Shown: piece by piece, positions 8,727 through 16,862 of the stretch | Position numbering within the stretch: the first letter of the stretch is position 1 | Layout of the letters: each line of letters begins with the position of its first letter | From: Rhodanobacteraceae bacterium | Lineage (GTDB): Bacteria; Pseudomonadota; Gammaproteobacteria; Xanthomonadales; Rhodanobacteraceae | Length of the DNA stretch: 64,000 nucleotides | Direction of reading: 5' to 3' | NCBI GenBank assembly: GCA_004299555.1 | Contig: SCQU01000017.1 | Coordinates: 57,333 to 121,332 of the forward strand | Made by a program: the position numbers and the translations under genes | Notes under the pieces: model-generated | Told to the model about the DNA's origin: nothing | The model's database searches: none | What the model saw: only the letters and a program-made list of their open reading frames with translations

Positions 8727-9913
8727 CGGGTCGCCCCGCGCGGCCCCGGCACAATCAACTTTCCCGCTTGGCTTGCCTGGAAGCTGCGCAGCGGCAGAAA
8801 CACGCCTTGGTCGAGCACGATCTGCTGCCCCTGCCTGCTCAAAATGAAGCGAAGGAACTCCTCTTCGCCCTTTGGCAGTCTGGTTCCGGGCTTCAAATTC
8901 ACATTTGCATAGATAAGCCTGCTCAACGGGTAGGCAGCCGAAGCGACGTTCGCGTAGGTCGGCGCAACGTAGTGACCGTCATGGCCAATCGATATGATCT
9001 TGACCGGTTCATCGACGAACGCGAGACCCGCATAGCCGATCCCGTCCGGGTCCGCAGCCACGCGCTTGGCGATCGGAAAGACCATGGGATCGAAGTGCAT
9101 GTCTTTCCGCCAGTGACGCCGGACGTCACCGGCATCGACCACACGTTCCCGCACGAATTCCTCGAAGCCGTTCCACGGCTTGATGCCATACACGTGGATT
9201 GGCTGTTTCGCCCATGCGCCCGTGGCGCCAAGCTGGCCCCAAGTCGTGGCATCCCCGCGTTCACCCATGGCGGGTTGTGAGAGCACGCTGTCGAGTTGGG
9301 CAAGGCTCAGCCGATCGATCGGATTTTTCTGGTTTACGAAAAACACCACCGCATCCAGGAATCCGAAATGCCGATACGAGCCCCCGGATACGGGGACACT
9401 CACCGGCGGATACCCATGATTGTGCGTGAAAGCTGCAACGTACGACGGCTTCAGTTCCCGCGACACAAACGCAATGCCGACCTTGCCTTGGTTCAGATGC
9501 TTGGCTGCGAGGCTACCTTCGAACGGCGATCCGAACGATATCTGGACATTCGGATAGAACTTCCGAAATGCGTGGATCCAGCCCCGGACGAGCCCGGGCA
9601 GGATATCCGACGCCGCTACAGCGAACCTGCCTTTCAGCTCGACTACTTTCGCTGGTACAAAGGTGGATAGTTTGGCATCCAGCTTTGGCTGCAGGAACTC
9701 ACGCTGCGGCAACGGTCGGCCGTGAAGTCTGCCGGCTAGTTTCTGAGCGTCTGTCTGTGGCGGATGGCTCACTGCCGCTGGCAGCTGCCACTCCACTGTT
9801 GCTGGTGACGCGGCGGTGGCCGTACCGGTCACCACGACCCCAAGCACTAGGGCAGCCAGCCAGCCGACCGGGCACTGACGCGACCTGACGCCGCGCACCC
9901 CACCGCGCCTCAT
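8723..9913 (-). CDS. PstS-like periplasmic substrate-binding protein without ABC partner
   Basis: 396 residues with an N-terminal signal peptide (hydrophobic stretch about 17-34). The mature part fits the PBP-like-2/PstS fold: 'GSPFEGSLAAKHLNQGKVGIAFVSRELKP', then 'VPVSGGSYRHFGFLDAVVFFVNQKNPIDRLSLAQLDSVL', 'TTWGQLGATGAW' and 'DPDGIGYAGLAFV'. Classical PstS has conserved Ser/Thr/Asp phosphate contacts; I cannot confirm them here, so phosphate is only one candidate ligand. The ATG at 9913 overlaps the receptor's stop as ATGA, and its stop overlaps the propeller's GTG. Lack of a permease or ATPase suggests it passes the receptor's ligand to another carrier or acts as a sensor partner. Confidence 0.75.
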   Translation of the reverse strand: MRRGGVRGVRSRQCPVGWLAALVLGVVVTGTATAASPATVEWQLPAAVSHPPQTDAQKLAGRLHGRPLPQREFLQPKLDAKLSTFVPAKVVELKGRFAVAASDILPGLVRGWIHAFRKFYPNVQISFGSPFEGSLAAKHLNQGKVGIAFVSRELKPSYVAAFTHNHGYPPVSVPVSGGSYRHFGFLDAVVFFVNQKNPIDRLSLAQLDSVLSQPAMGERGDATTWGQLGATGAWAKQPIHVYGIKPWNGFEEFVRERVVDAGDVRRHWRKDMHFDPMVFPIAKRVAADPDGIGYAGLAFVDEPVKIISIGHDGHYVAPTYANVASAAYPLSRLIYANVNLKPGTRLPKGEEEFLRFILSRQGQQIVLDQGVFLPLRSFQASQAGKLIVPGPRGATR

Positions 9914-12219
9914 TCGAAAAAGCCCCTGACAGACAGGGTGAACAGGCGCGGCGCCCCGGGCAACAGATTGATATCGCCGTTGAACCCGGCGCTCTGGAAG
10001 TAGCGCTTGTTAAAAAGATTCTGGACTTTGAACGAGATAAGGTACGGGCCAATATCGTAGTAAAGCGCCGCATCAACCCGCGTGTATGCTGGAAGCTTGA
10101 GCATCGGAGCACCAATCTTTGTCGGCGTCAATCCATTTCTCTGGCCACTGTAGATCGCGCCTACTCCGAACCCAAGCCCCATCAAAGGTCCGTGCGTGAA
10201 GTCATAACGCGACCAAAGATGCGCGCTGTTATACGGCACGTTCGGAATACGGCTATTTACTTGGGCCAGTTTGCTTGATTCAGTGATCTTTGCGTTGGTA
10301 TAGCCATAGCCCGCAATAAGCTGCCAATTCTCAAGTGGTCGCGCATGAAACTCAATCTCGGCACCTTGTGAACGTGCTCTGCCAACCTGCTCGTAGCAAG
10401 TTCCGAAAGGACATTTGAAGTGACTGAACGTATTGCGTTCATCGATTTGATACAACGCCAGCGTTACAAATGCCCTATGGTGCATGAAATAGTCTTTTGT
10501 ACCAACTTCAATCTGTTTGGCAAATGTGGGTGCAAAATTGTTACGACCGTGAATATCGATCGCACTCGCTGACGGTGGTACAAACGACGTACTGTAGCTT
10601 GCATAGTAACTCTGGACGTCGTCAGGCTGATAAACAAGCCCGACCATAGGAAGGAACTTGTTGTTGGTGGTGCTATGGAACGGAACGTCCGGAACCCTGA
10701 GCTCGGCAGTTGCCTGATGATCTTGTGCGTACCGTCCACCGAGTGTAACTTTCCAGTGATCCGAAAACGTAATCATGTCTGCGAGGTACGCGCCGTACGT
10801 CTCAGTGGAGATGTAGCGGTGCGTCAACAGATTCGCGTGTCCTTTTGCAAAAAGTGGCAATTCTGACAGCGGTGGCACCGCACCGTAGATGGGATTGTAA
10901 ATGCTGATGTTCAGCGAATCTGGGCCCGACGTTGGCGCGTTGTAGAATTGGGTCCGGTTTTCGTCCGCCGTGTCTTTGCCGGCCGTCAATCCAACCACTA
11001 TCTTGTTGCTGATGCCAAAAAGATCCGCAGGTATATGGAGGTTTGTATCAAGGTAGTGATACCCGCGCTTGTTGATCTGGCCACGTGCGCGGCGACCAAC
11101 GTACAACAAGTTCTTGAGTATTTCTGTTACGTCGAAGCCATGTGCCAAGTCGGTGTGCCAGACATCTCGCGTGTCGACATTCCAGACCCAGCCGTTCGCG
11201 AACCGGTGCTTGAAAAACAGCGCCAAAACGCTTGCACGTTCGCTCTCGTAGTCGCTGGGCTCCTGATACCGCGTGGTAATGGAAGGAACAAGATTGATGT
11301 TGCTGTCGGGGGCAACCAATTCAGTGTCGTAGCTGTCCCGGTCCCGCAGATAGGTGTACTGCGCTGTCAGGCTGGTGGCATCCGAGATGTTCCACGTCAA
11401 GCTCGGCGAGAAATACTGGCTGTGGTCGTATCCTGCGTTGCGGAAGGTGTCGTTGTTGGTATCGTCCATTACCAAGCGATACAGCACGCGCTTGTTGGTG
11501 TCGATCGGACCGGTCAGATCAACGGCCGCTTCTATGCCGGGGCTGTCGGTGAACCCAACGCCCGCGCCATCGTAGGTCCTTGCTCGGGTGAGGAATTCGT
11601 AGGCTGGCTCCGCTTGCGGCTTCTTGGTGACGAGATCGACAAACCCACCGGGCTGCTCCTCCCCGTTCAGGACAGAGGCGGGTCCACGTACAACGTCGAT
11701 GCGCTCAAGGCCGAACGTCGGGAGTGGTGCAAAACGCGAGGCCAGTCCTGGGAGCCCATTCACGAGAATGGAATTTTGATCGTTGACGCCGCTCGAGAAC
11801 CCCCGAAGCACGAGATCGTAAGCCGTGATTCCGTTGCTGTGGATGCCGGTCATGTAGGAATACAACTGATTCACGTTTGACACATCGACCGCGTTCATGA
11901 AACTGCGGGTGTACGTCGAAATTGAAAACGGCGTGTCTCGCGATGGCACGTTCATCCTGAGTGCGCTGTGCCCCGCCTTTGAAATGAATGACCCGTTGAC
12001 CACGATGGTCTTGAGCGTCCTTACCTTGCGCTTCTTCGGGGGCTGTGGCTGCCGGCCGACAACCGGACTGACGGCGCCTTGCTGTGACTCGGGCGACAAT
12101 TTCGAGTTCGTTCGTACGGCCGATGCTGTCGCGGGGTGCTGCGGCATCGCGTGAGCAGTGCCTGCCGCCATGGCAGCAGCGACTGCTATCACCAATGCGC
12201 TCGTCTGAATCCTGCTCAT
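9910..12219 (-). CDS. TonB-dependent outer membrane receptor (siderophore-receptor type)
   Basis: 769 residues. The signal peptide ends near AAGTAHA (about 24), followed by a Pro/Lys-rich linker and a TonB-box-like segment 'LKTIVVNGS' (about 68-76). The plug domain follows ('SRDTPFSISTYTRSFMNAV', 'LVLRGFSSG', 'LERIDVVRGPASVLNGEEQPGG', 'VDLVTKKPQ'), then a 22-strand barrel with alternating aromatic pattern, ending RLFTLSVRGFFE. The final residue is Glu after Phe-Phe rather than the usual terminal Phe. There is no N-terminal signalling domain, so control by a FecR/sigma relay is not expected. The adjacent two-component system is the likely regulator. The closest general resemblance is to FhuA/FpvA-type siderophore receptors, but the substrate cannot be assigned. 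Confidence 0.88.
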   Translation of the reverse strand: MSRIQTSALVIAVAAAMAAGTAHAMPQHPATASAVRTNSKLSPESQQGAVSPVVGRQPQPPKKRKVRTLKTIVVNGSFISKAGHSALRMNVPSRDTPFSISTYTRSFMNAVDVSNVNQLYSYMTGIHSNGITAYDLVLRGFSSGVNDQNSILVNGLPGLASRFAPLPTFGLERIDVVRGPASVLNGEEQPGGFVDLVTKKPQAEPAYEFLTRARTYDGAGVGFTDSPGIEAAVDLTGPIDTNKRVLYRLVMDDTNNDTFRNAGYDHSQYFSPSLTWNISDATSLTAQYTYLRDRDSYDTELVAPDSNINLVPSITTRYQEPSDYESERASVLALFFKHRFANGWVWNVDTRDVWHTDLAHGFDVTEILKNLLYVGRRARGQINKRGYHYLDTNLHIPADLFGISNKIVVGLTAGKDTADENRTQFYNAPTSGPDSLNISIYNPIYGAVPPLSELPLFAKGHANLLTHRYISTETYGAYLADMITFSDHWKVTLGGRYAQDHQATAELRVPDVPFHSTTNNKFLPMVGLVYQPDDVQSYYASYSTSFVPPSASAIDIHGRNNFAPTFAKQIEVGTKDYFMHHRAFVTLALYQIDERNTFSHFKCPFGTCYEQVGRARSQGAEIEFHARPLENWQLIAGYGYTNAKITESSKLAQVNSRIPNVPYNSAHLWSRYDFTHGPLMGLGFGVGAIYSGQRNGLTPTKIGAPMLKLPAYTRVDAALYYDIGPYLISFKVQNLFNKRYFQSAGFNGDINLLPGAPRLFTLSVRGFFE

Positions 12220-12561
12220 GGCCCGTCCCTCACACGATGTGGCTTGGCAAGCCTAGCGTTTCATTCTGTAAGCAACCTTGCACGCATCTAAAAATTTGTT
12301 CAGGTTACGTATCTCCGAATTTCGGCAGCTCGCCCTTGCAGTGGCTCGCTGGCCTTCTGCATGCAGTGGTGCCGAAAGGTGGAGTGGTGCACAAAAGTCC
12401 GACGCCGCTCCAGTGCGCACCCGGCACGTCACCCGTGCCGGATCGTGAGCCGGTTCACGTACGGAGGAAGCGTGCCTCGTTCGTTCTCCTTGGCAAAGAG
12501 TGCTGCCGGTGGCGACACCTTCACGTTTCGCAAGAGGTTGGGGCTGCTGAGAAGCTCGGAT
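12220..12561. other. Intergenic region between sensor kinase and TonB receptor genes
   Basis: 342 bases with no convincing gene. Nearest the receptor start is an AT-rich segment with the shared operator-like motif (separate entry). At 12421-12441 there is a perfect 8-bp inverted repeat CCGGCACG/CGTGCCGG with a 5-base loop. It has no T-tract on either side, so it may be an operator or a weak terminator of the regulatory genes. The receptor operon probably has its own promoter here. Confidence 0.5.
12265..12306 (-). promoter_or_regulatory. Candidate response-regulator site upstream of the TonB receptor
   Basis: Read on the minus strand: AACCTGAACAAATTTTTAGA (12306-12287), then TTACAGA (12271-12265), 46-87 bases before the receptor ATG. 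It closely resembles the segment 14816-14846 upstream of the divergent operon (19 of 24 positions in the first block), where TTACAGA lies 11 bases, about one helical turn, closer. The half-sites fit OmpR-family direct-repeat binding, but no consensus has been tested. Confidence 0.45.
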
Positions 12562-13923
12562 TTATTTTTCGGTGGCGGGCAACTCGAATACCACGCGCAG
12601 GCCCTTGACCGCCGCGCGCGGCTCAGCGCGGATGCGTCCGTCGTGCAGCTGGATGACGCTGCGGCAAATGGCCAGGCCTAAGCCGCTACCGCGATCCTCT
12701 TCACCGCCTTGGCGGAAGCGCACAAAACGTTCGAAAGCACGTTCGCACTGTTCCACGGTCAGACCCGGCCCTTCGTCTTCAACGCTGACCCGCCAGAATC
12801 GAGGCACAAATTCAGAGTGCAGCGTAATTAGCCCGCCCGATGGCGAGGCTCGAATGGCGTTGGTGACAATGTTGAGTACGACCTGTCGAATCCAGCGTTC
12901 GTCGAACGCTACCAGACCTTGGCCATGGCTCGTGCAGTGCAGACATCGCCCTTCATACTCGGCCAAGGCACAGATGTCCTGTTCGAATTTCTGTAAAAAA
13001 CAGCTCGGATCCTGCGCAACCAGATCCATGTGAACACCCTGGGCCTCGGCGCGCGACAGAAACAGCAATTCATCCACCATTTGGTTGATGCGAGCCAACT
13101 CCTCCAGCTGCACCTGCACAGCATCTTCCTGCGCCTGGCTCAGGTTGCCGTCCACTAGGAGTTTCTCGGCATGCAGGCGCACCAGCGACAGTGGTGTCTT
13201 GAGCTCGTGTGACATCTCGGCGCTGAACTGGCGAACCTGGCTGAACGAGGATTCGAGCCGGTCGAACATCTGGTTCAACAGCCGGGCGAGATCGGACATC
13301 TCATCGTCAATACCGGTGACACTGATGCGCTCGGCAAGGTTATCCGAACGGATGCGGTTGGCCGTCTCGCCGATCAGCCGCACCGGCCGCAGCATCACGC
13401 GGGACAGCCCCAGCCCGATCACCATGCTCGCCAAGATCATGCACAGCAGCAGCGCCAGGCTGACTTCGGCATAGGCCTTCAGAGTCCGCATCATCTGACC
13501 CATCGGCGTGCCGATGCTGACGTCGAACGGTGGGAGCAGAAACTCCGCGATGCGCAATTCGCCGATGTTTGGCAGCGTGCCGCTGAACACTCGCTTGCCC
13601 TTCACGTCCGGAAGAGCGTATCCGGCCAGGTTCTTGGAACGGAAGAGGTTGCCGCGCCCGGGCGAGTCGATGCTGATGTAAAACAGCACGGAAGCGTAGT
13701 TGGTGGTTTGACGGATCCGCTCGTTGATGGTCGCCGGGCTTAGTGAAGAGTAATCCGGTCCCATGCGCGCCTTGATCTGTCGAAATTCGGTTGCGTTGAG
13801 CAAGTCCAGATCAGCGGTCAATGAGCTCTGAAGGAGCTGATAACCGGCAATGAACAAGCAAGTCAAGGTGAGCGCAACGCTCAACATGAACCAAAACGTG
13901 ATGCGCGCCCCGATCGACTTCAT
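12562..13923 (-). CDS. Sensor histidine kinase, CusS/CzcS-like
   Basis: 453 residues. The N-terminal membrane segment (about 10-30) and a second at about 152-175 flank a periplasmic sensor of about 120 residues. HAMP follows, then the HisKA box MSHELKTPLSL with the phosphoacceptor His near 238. The ATPase domain has the N box (NIVTNAIRA, about 350), DEGPGL and GSGLGLAICRSVIQLHDG (about 410-428). The architecture and wording match the heavy-metal sensor kinase group (CusS/CopS/CzcS), whose members often sense periplasmic metal. The ATG overlaps the regulator's stop (ATGA), so the pair is co-translated. It is encoded directly upstream of the TonB receptor operon and probably controls it. The periplasmic part lacks obvious His-rich metal sites. 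Confidence 0.87.
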   Translation of the reverse strand: MKSIGARITFWFMLSVALTLTCLFIAGYQLLQSSLTADLDLLNATEFRQIKARMGPDYSSLSPATINERIRQTTNYASVLFYISIDSPGRGNLFRSKNLAGYALPDVKGKRVFSGTLPNIGELRIAEFLLPPFDVSIGTPMGQMMRTLKAYAEVSLALLLCMILASMVIGLGLSRVMLRPVRLIGETANRIRSDNLAERISVTGIDDEMSDLARLLNQMFDRLESSFSQVRQFSAEMSHELKTPLSLVRLHAEKLLVDGNLSQAQEDAVQVQLEELARINQMVDELLFLSRAEAQGVHMDLVAQDPSCFLQKFEQDICALAEYEGRCLHCTSHGQGLVAFDERWIRQVVLNIVTNAIRASPSGGLITLHSEFVPRFWRVSVEDEGPGLTVEQCERAFERFVRFRQGGEEDRGSGLGLAICRSVIQLHDGRIRAEPRAAVKGLRVVFELPATEK

Positions 13924-14579
13924 ACCAGCCGGTAGCCAACTCCTCGCACTGTCTTGAACAAAGGTTCGCTCAGACCGGCTTCCAGCTTGTTGCGCAGCCG
14001 GCTCATGTAGACATCCAGCAGATTGGTGTCAGACAGCCCGGGCCAGATGCGCTCGGATATGTACGAACGAGTGAGGGTGCGGCCTGCGTTCTGCATGAAG
14101 ATCTCCAGCAGGGCGAACTCGCGGCTGGTCAGATCTACCGCCTTCTCCTCCAGCTCGACAGTGTGCCCGAGCAGGTCGAGCCGCACGCAACGATGGTTAA
14201 TAACCGTTTGCTTTACAGCCGACTGGCGGCGCAGCAGCGAACGTACGTGGGCCAGCAGCTCGTCAAAGCTAAAAGGTTTGGGCAGGTAATCGTCGGCGCC
14301 GATGTCCAGACCCTTGATGCGATCCTCCACTGAATCGCGTGCGCTGAGGATCAGCACCGCCTCATTGAAACCCACTCGACGCCACTCCGAGAGGAGATTC
14401 AGGCCATCGCCATCGGGCAGGCCGAGATCAAGGACAATCACATCGTAGTTGGTATCAGCCAGCGCGTCACGGGCTTCTCTGCAGGTGCAGACCCAGCTCA
14501 CCGTGTAAGCGCATTCGCTGAGCCCTTGCTTGAGGAATCGGCCGAGACGGTGTTGGTCTTCAACGATGAGAATCTTCAT
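13920..14579 (-). CDS. OmpR-family response regulator, CusR/CzcR-like
   Basis: 219 residues from the ATG at 14579; the open frame extends 72 codons upstream, but that part has no homology pattern. The receiver domain starts MKILIVEDQ, with phosphoacceptor Asp51 (VIVLDLGLPDGDG), Ser79 and Lys101 (LPKPFS). The C-terminal winged helix contains 'LTSREFALLEIFMQNAGRTLTRSYISE' and ends in 'RGVGYRLV'. It is paired with the kinase that follows (4-bp overlap). It is transcribed away from the propeller/MFS operon, so the 437-base intergenic region probably holds promoters for both directions. Confidence 0.9.
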   Translation of the reverse strand: MKILIVEDQHRLGRFLKQGLSECAYTVSWVCTCREARDALADTNYDVIVLDLGLPDGDGLNLLSEWRRVGFNEAVLILSARDSVEDRIKGLDIGADDYLPKPFSFDELLAHVRSLLRRQSAVKQTVINHRCVRLDLLGHTVELEEKAVDLTSREFALLEIFMQNAGRTLTRSYISERIWPGLSDTNLLDVYMSRLRNKLEAGLSEPLFKTVRGVGYRLV

Positions 14580-15016
14580 GGCGCCACTGCCTGCTGACAA
14601 TCTGCGCATTGAGTGTAAGCCATCGTCGGATGCAGCGGTGACGCGCCGCACAAAGCACGCGCGACGCATATCGCGCGGGGTCGCCGTATGCTCTGCGGCG
14701 CGACGGACAGCCCCCGCACCTGGGGGCAGTGCGGCTGCGTGACCGTGGCGACCAAGGGTGAGGCCCGCGCCAAGCTGCTGCCGTGCCGCGTACATTCATG
14801 CCCCTTCGCCGTGCCAACCTGAAAAAATTTTAAGAATCGTTACAGATATCCGTCAGGAGGTTGCCGTAAGGTAGCCCCCGCAGCTTCCGGGTCCGACAAG
14901 TGCGATGGCGGTCAATCGATGGCTGCTGTGTCCGCCGCTGATCGCTTGCTCCTTGGCAATCCCGCGCGGCACGCCGGTGTCCGGCTCATTCGTATCCATC
15001 ATTGAGGACGAAACCC
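14580..15016. other. Divergent promoter region of the regulatory and propeller operons
   Basis: 437 bases between the start of the response regulator (leftward) and the Cache-propeller gene (rightward). No gene is supported: the frame open across 14580-14795 shows no domain and lacks a ribosome site. The part next to the rightward gene holds the AT-rich motif at 14816-14846. The regulator-proximal part is GC-rich. Confidence 0.55.
14816..14846 (+). promoter_or_regulatory. Candidate response-regulator site upstream of the Cache-propeller operon
   Basis: AACCTGAAAAAATTTTAAGA begins at 14816 and TTACAGA is at 14840-14846. TTAAGAA and TTACAGA are spaced 10 bases apart, as expected for two OmpR-family half-sites. 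A similar block lies before the TonB receptor gene at 12265-12306 and a weaker one at 23248-23275. It lies about 170 bases before the ATG at 15017. Confidence 0.45.
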
Positions 15017-16852
15017 ATGCTTCGTTGCGCAGTGCTCCTAGCTACCGCCCTGCTGGCGCCACCGTTGCTGGCTCAGACGGCTACACCGAATTACGCCCAG
15101 CATCTGGTGGACGAAACGCTCGCCACGCATCCGGATATCACCATCATGGCGATGCGCGTGACGCCGCCCAAGCAGGCCGTCAACGTCATCATCGCCTCGA
15201 ACATTGGTCGCATCGGCAAGCCTGCCGATTCCGACGACATGGGCGTGATCAACACCGGCAAGCCGGTGCTGGAAGTGGACAAAGCGGGCGACCGCTTCGA
15301 GGTGGAGATGCCGCTGAAGGACGTAACCAACGACACGGTCGGCGCGCTGAGCATCGTCTATCCGTACACCGCCGGCGATGACAAGGCCACGCTGTTGAAG
15401 AAAGCCGAAGCGGTGCGCGACCAGCTTCAGCGTCGAATCTCCAACGCCGCCAACCTGACCCAGCCCTACCAGTTCGATCCCGACATTCCGACCCGGACGT
15501 ATGCGCAGCAGCTGGTGGATCAAACCATCACGGCGCATCCGAAGCTGCTGGTCCTCATGCTTCACGTCATGCCGCCGGGCAAGCATGCCAACGTGGTGGT
15601 GGCGTCGAATATCGGCCGTATCGGGAAACCGGCTGACGCGGACGACATGCGCGCCGTCGATACCGGCGTCCCGAACCTCGAGGTCAACGGCAATCGCTTC
15701 GAGGTGGAGACGCGCCTGCTCGATACCAGCGGCAAGACAATCGGCGCAGTAGGTATCGTGTTTCCGTACAAACCGGGTGACGACAAGGAAGCGCTGAAGC
15801 GCAAAGCGTTCGCGATCCGCGACGAGCTGCGCGCCAAGATCCCGTCTCTGGCCAAACTGATGCAACCCGTGCCGGTGCCCGTCGTGGCCGACCCGCACGC
15901 ACCTGCCACGTTGATTGGACGCAGTGCGCACTGGAAGCCTGAGTATTCCGGCGACTTCGACCACTTCGGATACGACCTCAAGGGTGACCGGCTGTGGCTG
16001 GCGGCGGAGGATCATGGGACTCTGGAAGTGTTCAATCTGCGTACCGGTCAGCATGAGCGCACGATTACCGGATTCCAGACGCCTCACGCAATCGTCTACC
16101 TGCCCAAGGCCAACCGCTTGATCGTTACTGACAGCGGCACGGGCATGACTAAGATATTGAATGCCACCACGTACCAGATCGTTGGTCGCATTGCGTTGGC
16201 ACCCGGCGCCGACACCGCGGAGTACGACCCTTCCGACGGCCACTTGTACATCGTCACCGGCGGCAAGGATGTGGGTATGCAGGATTGTTTCCTCAACGAC
16301 ATCGATCCGCTCACTGGCCACGTCTACCACAAGCTGCGCTTCGACTCCGATCACGTCGAGGCGGTGATGGCCGAGCAGCACGGTAACCGGCTGTTCGTGA
16401 ACGTCGCCGACCATGATGAAGTGGCCGTGGTGGACAAGAAGACGTTCAAGGTGATCGCGCTGTGGCCGCTCAAAGGTGCCCACGATAATCTGACCATGGC
16501 GCTGGATGAAGCGGACCACCGCCTGTTCGTAGGTACGCGCAAACCCAGCAAGCTCTTCGTGCTGAATACGAACACGGGCACCACGGTGGCGATGCTGGAT
16601 GCACCGGCTACATCCGACGCGTTGTTCTACGACAGGGCTAGGAGGCGCGTCTATGTGCCGGGTGGCGATGGCTATCTGGGCGTGTTCCAGCAGGTGACAC
16701 CGGATCTGTACGCCGCTCGGCCCCGCATAACCAGCGCGCTGGGCGCCAAGTCAGGCATTCTGGTGCCGCAGCTCAACCGCATCTACCTGGCCGTATCGCC
16801 GGGTGAACATGGCAGGGGCGGCGCAGTGCTGCGATTCGCGCTGCATCCCTGA
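15017..16852 (+). CDS. Secreted protein: two Cache-like domains fused to a beta-propeller
   Basis: 611 residues from the ATG at 15017, which has GAGGA 9 bases upstream; a TTG five codons earlier is less likely. The signal peptide ends near LLAPPLLAQT. Two repeats of about 125 residues follow: 'YAQHLVDETLATHPDITIMAM ... ASNIGRIGKPADSDDM ... VYPYTAGDDKATL' and 'YAQQLVDQTITAHPKLLVLML ... ASNIGRIGKPADADDM ... VFPYKPGDDKEAL'. They look like small extracellular sensor (Cache/PAS-like) domains. From about 300 onward a YVTN-type propeller begins, with blades such as 'VADHDEVAVVDKKTFKVIALW' and 'ADHRLFVGTRKPSKLFVLNTNTG'. It has no membrane anchor after the signal peptide, so it is probably periplasmic. 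It is the first gene of the rightward operon, 10 bases before a second propeller gene. Confidence 0.7.
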   Translation: MLRCAVLLATALLAPPLLAQTATPNYAQHLVDETLATHPDITIMAMRVTPPKQAVNVIIASNIGRIGKPADSDDMGVINTGKPVLEVDKAGDRFEVEMPLKDVTNDTVGALSIVYPYTAGDDKATLLKKAEAVRDQLQRRISNAANLTQPYQFDPDIPTRTYAQQLVDQTITAHPKLLVLMLHVMPPGKHANVVVASNIGRIGKPADADDMRAVDTGVPNLEVNGNRFEVETRLLDTSGKTIGAVGIVFPYKPGDDKEALKRKAFAIRDELRAKIPSLAKLMQPVPVPVVADPHAPATLIGRSAHWKPEYSGDFDHFGYDLKGDRLWLAAEDHGTLEVFNLRTGQHERTITGFQTPHAIVYLPKANRLIVTDSGTGMTKILNATTYQIVGRIALAPGADTAEYDPSDGHLYIVTGGKDVGMQDCFLNDIDPLTGHVYHKLRFDSDHVEAVMAEQHGNRLFVNVADHDEVAVVDKKTFKVIALWPLKGAHDNLTMALDEADHRLFVGTRKPSKLFVLNTNTGTTVAMLDAPATSDALFYDRARRRVYVPGGDGYLGVFQQVTPDLYAARPRITSALGAKSGILVPQLNRIYLAVSPGEHGRGGAVLRFALHP

Positions 16853-16862
16853 GAGCCCGCCG

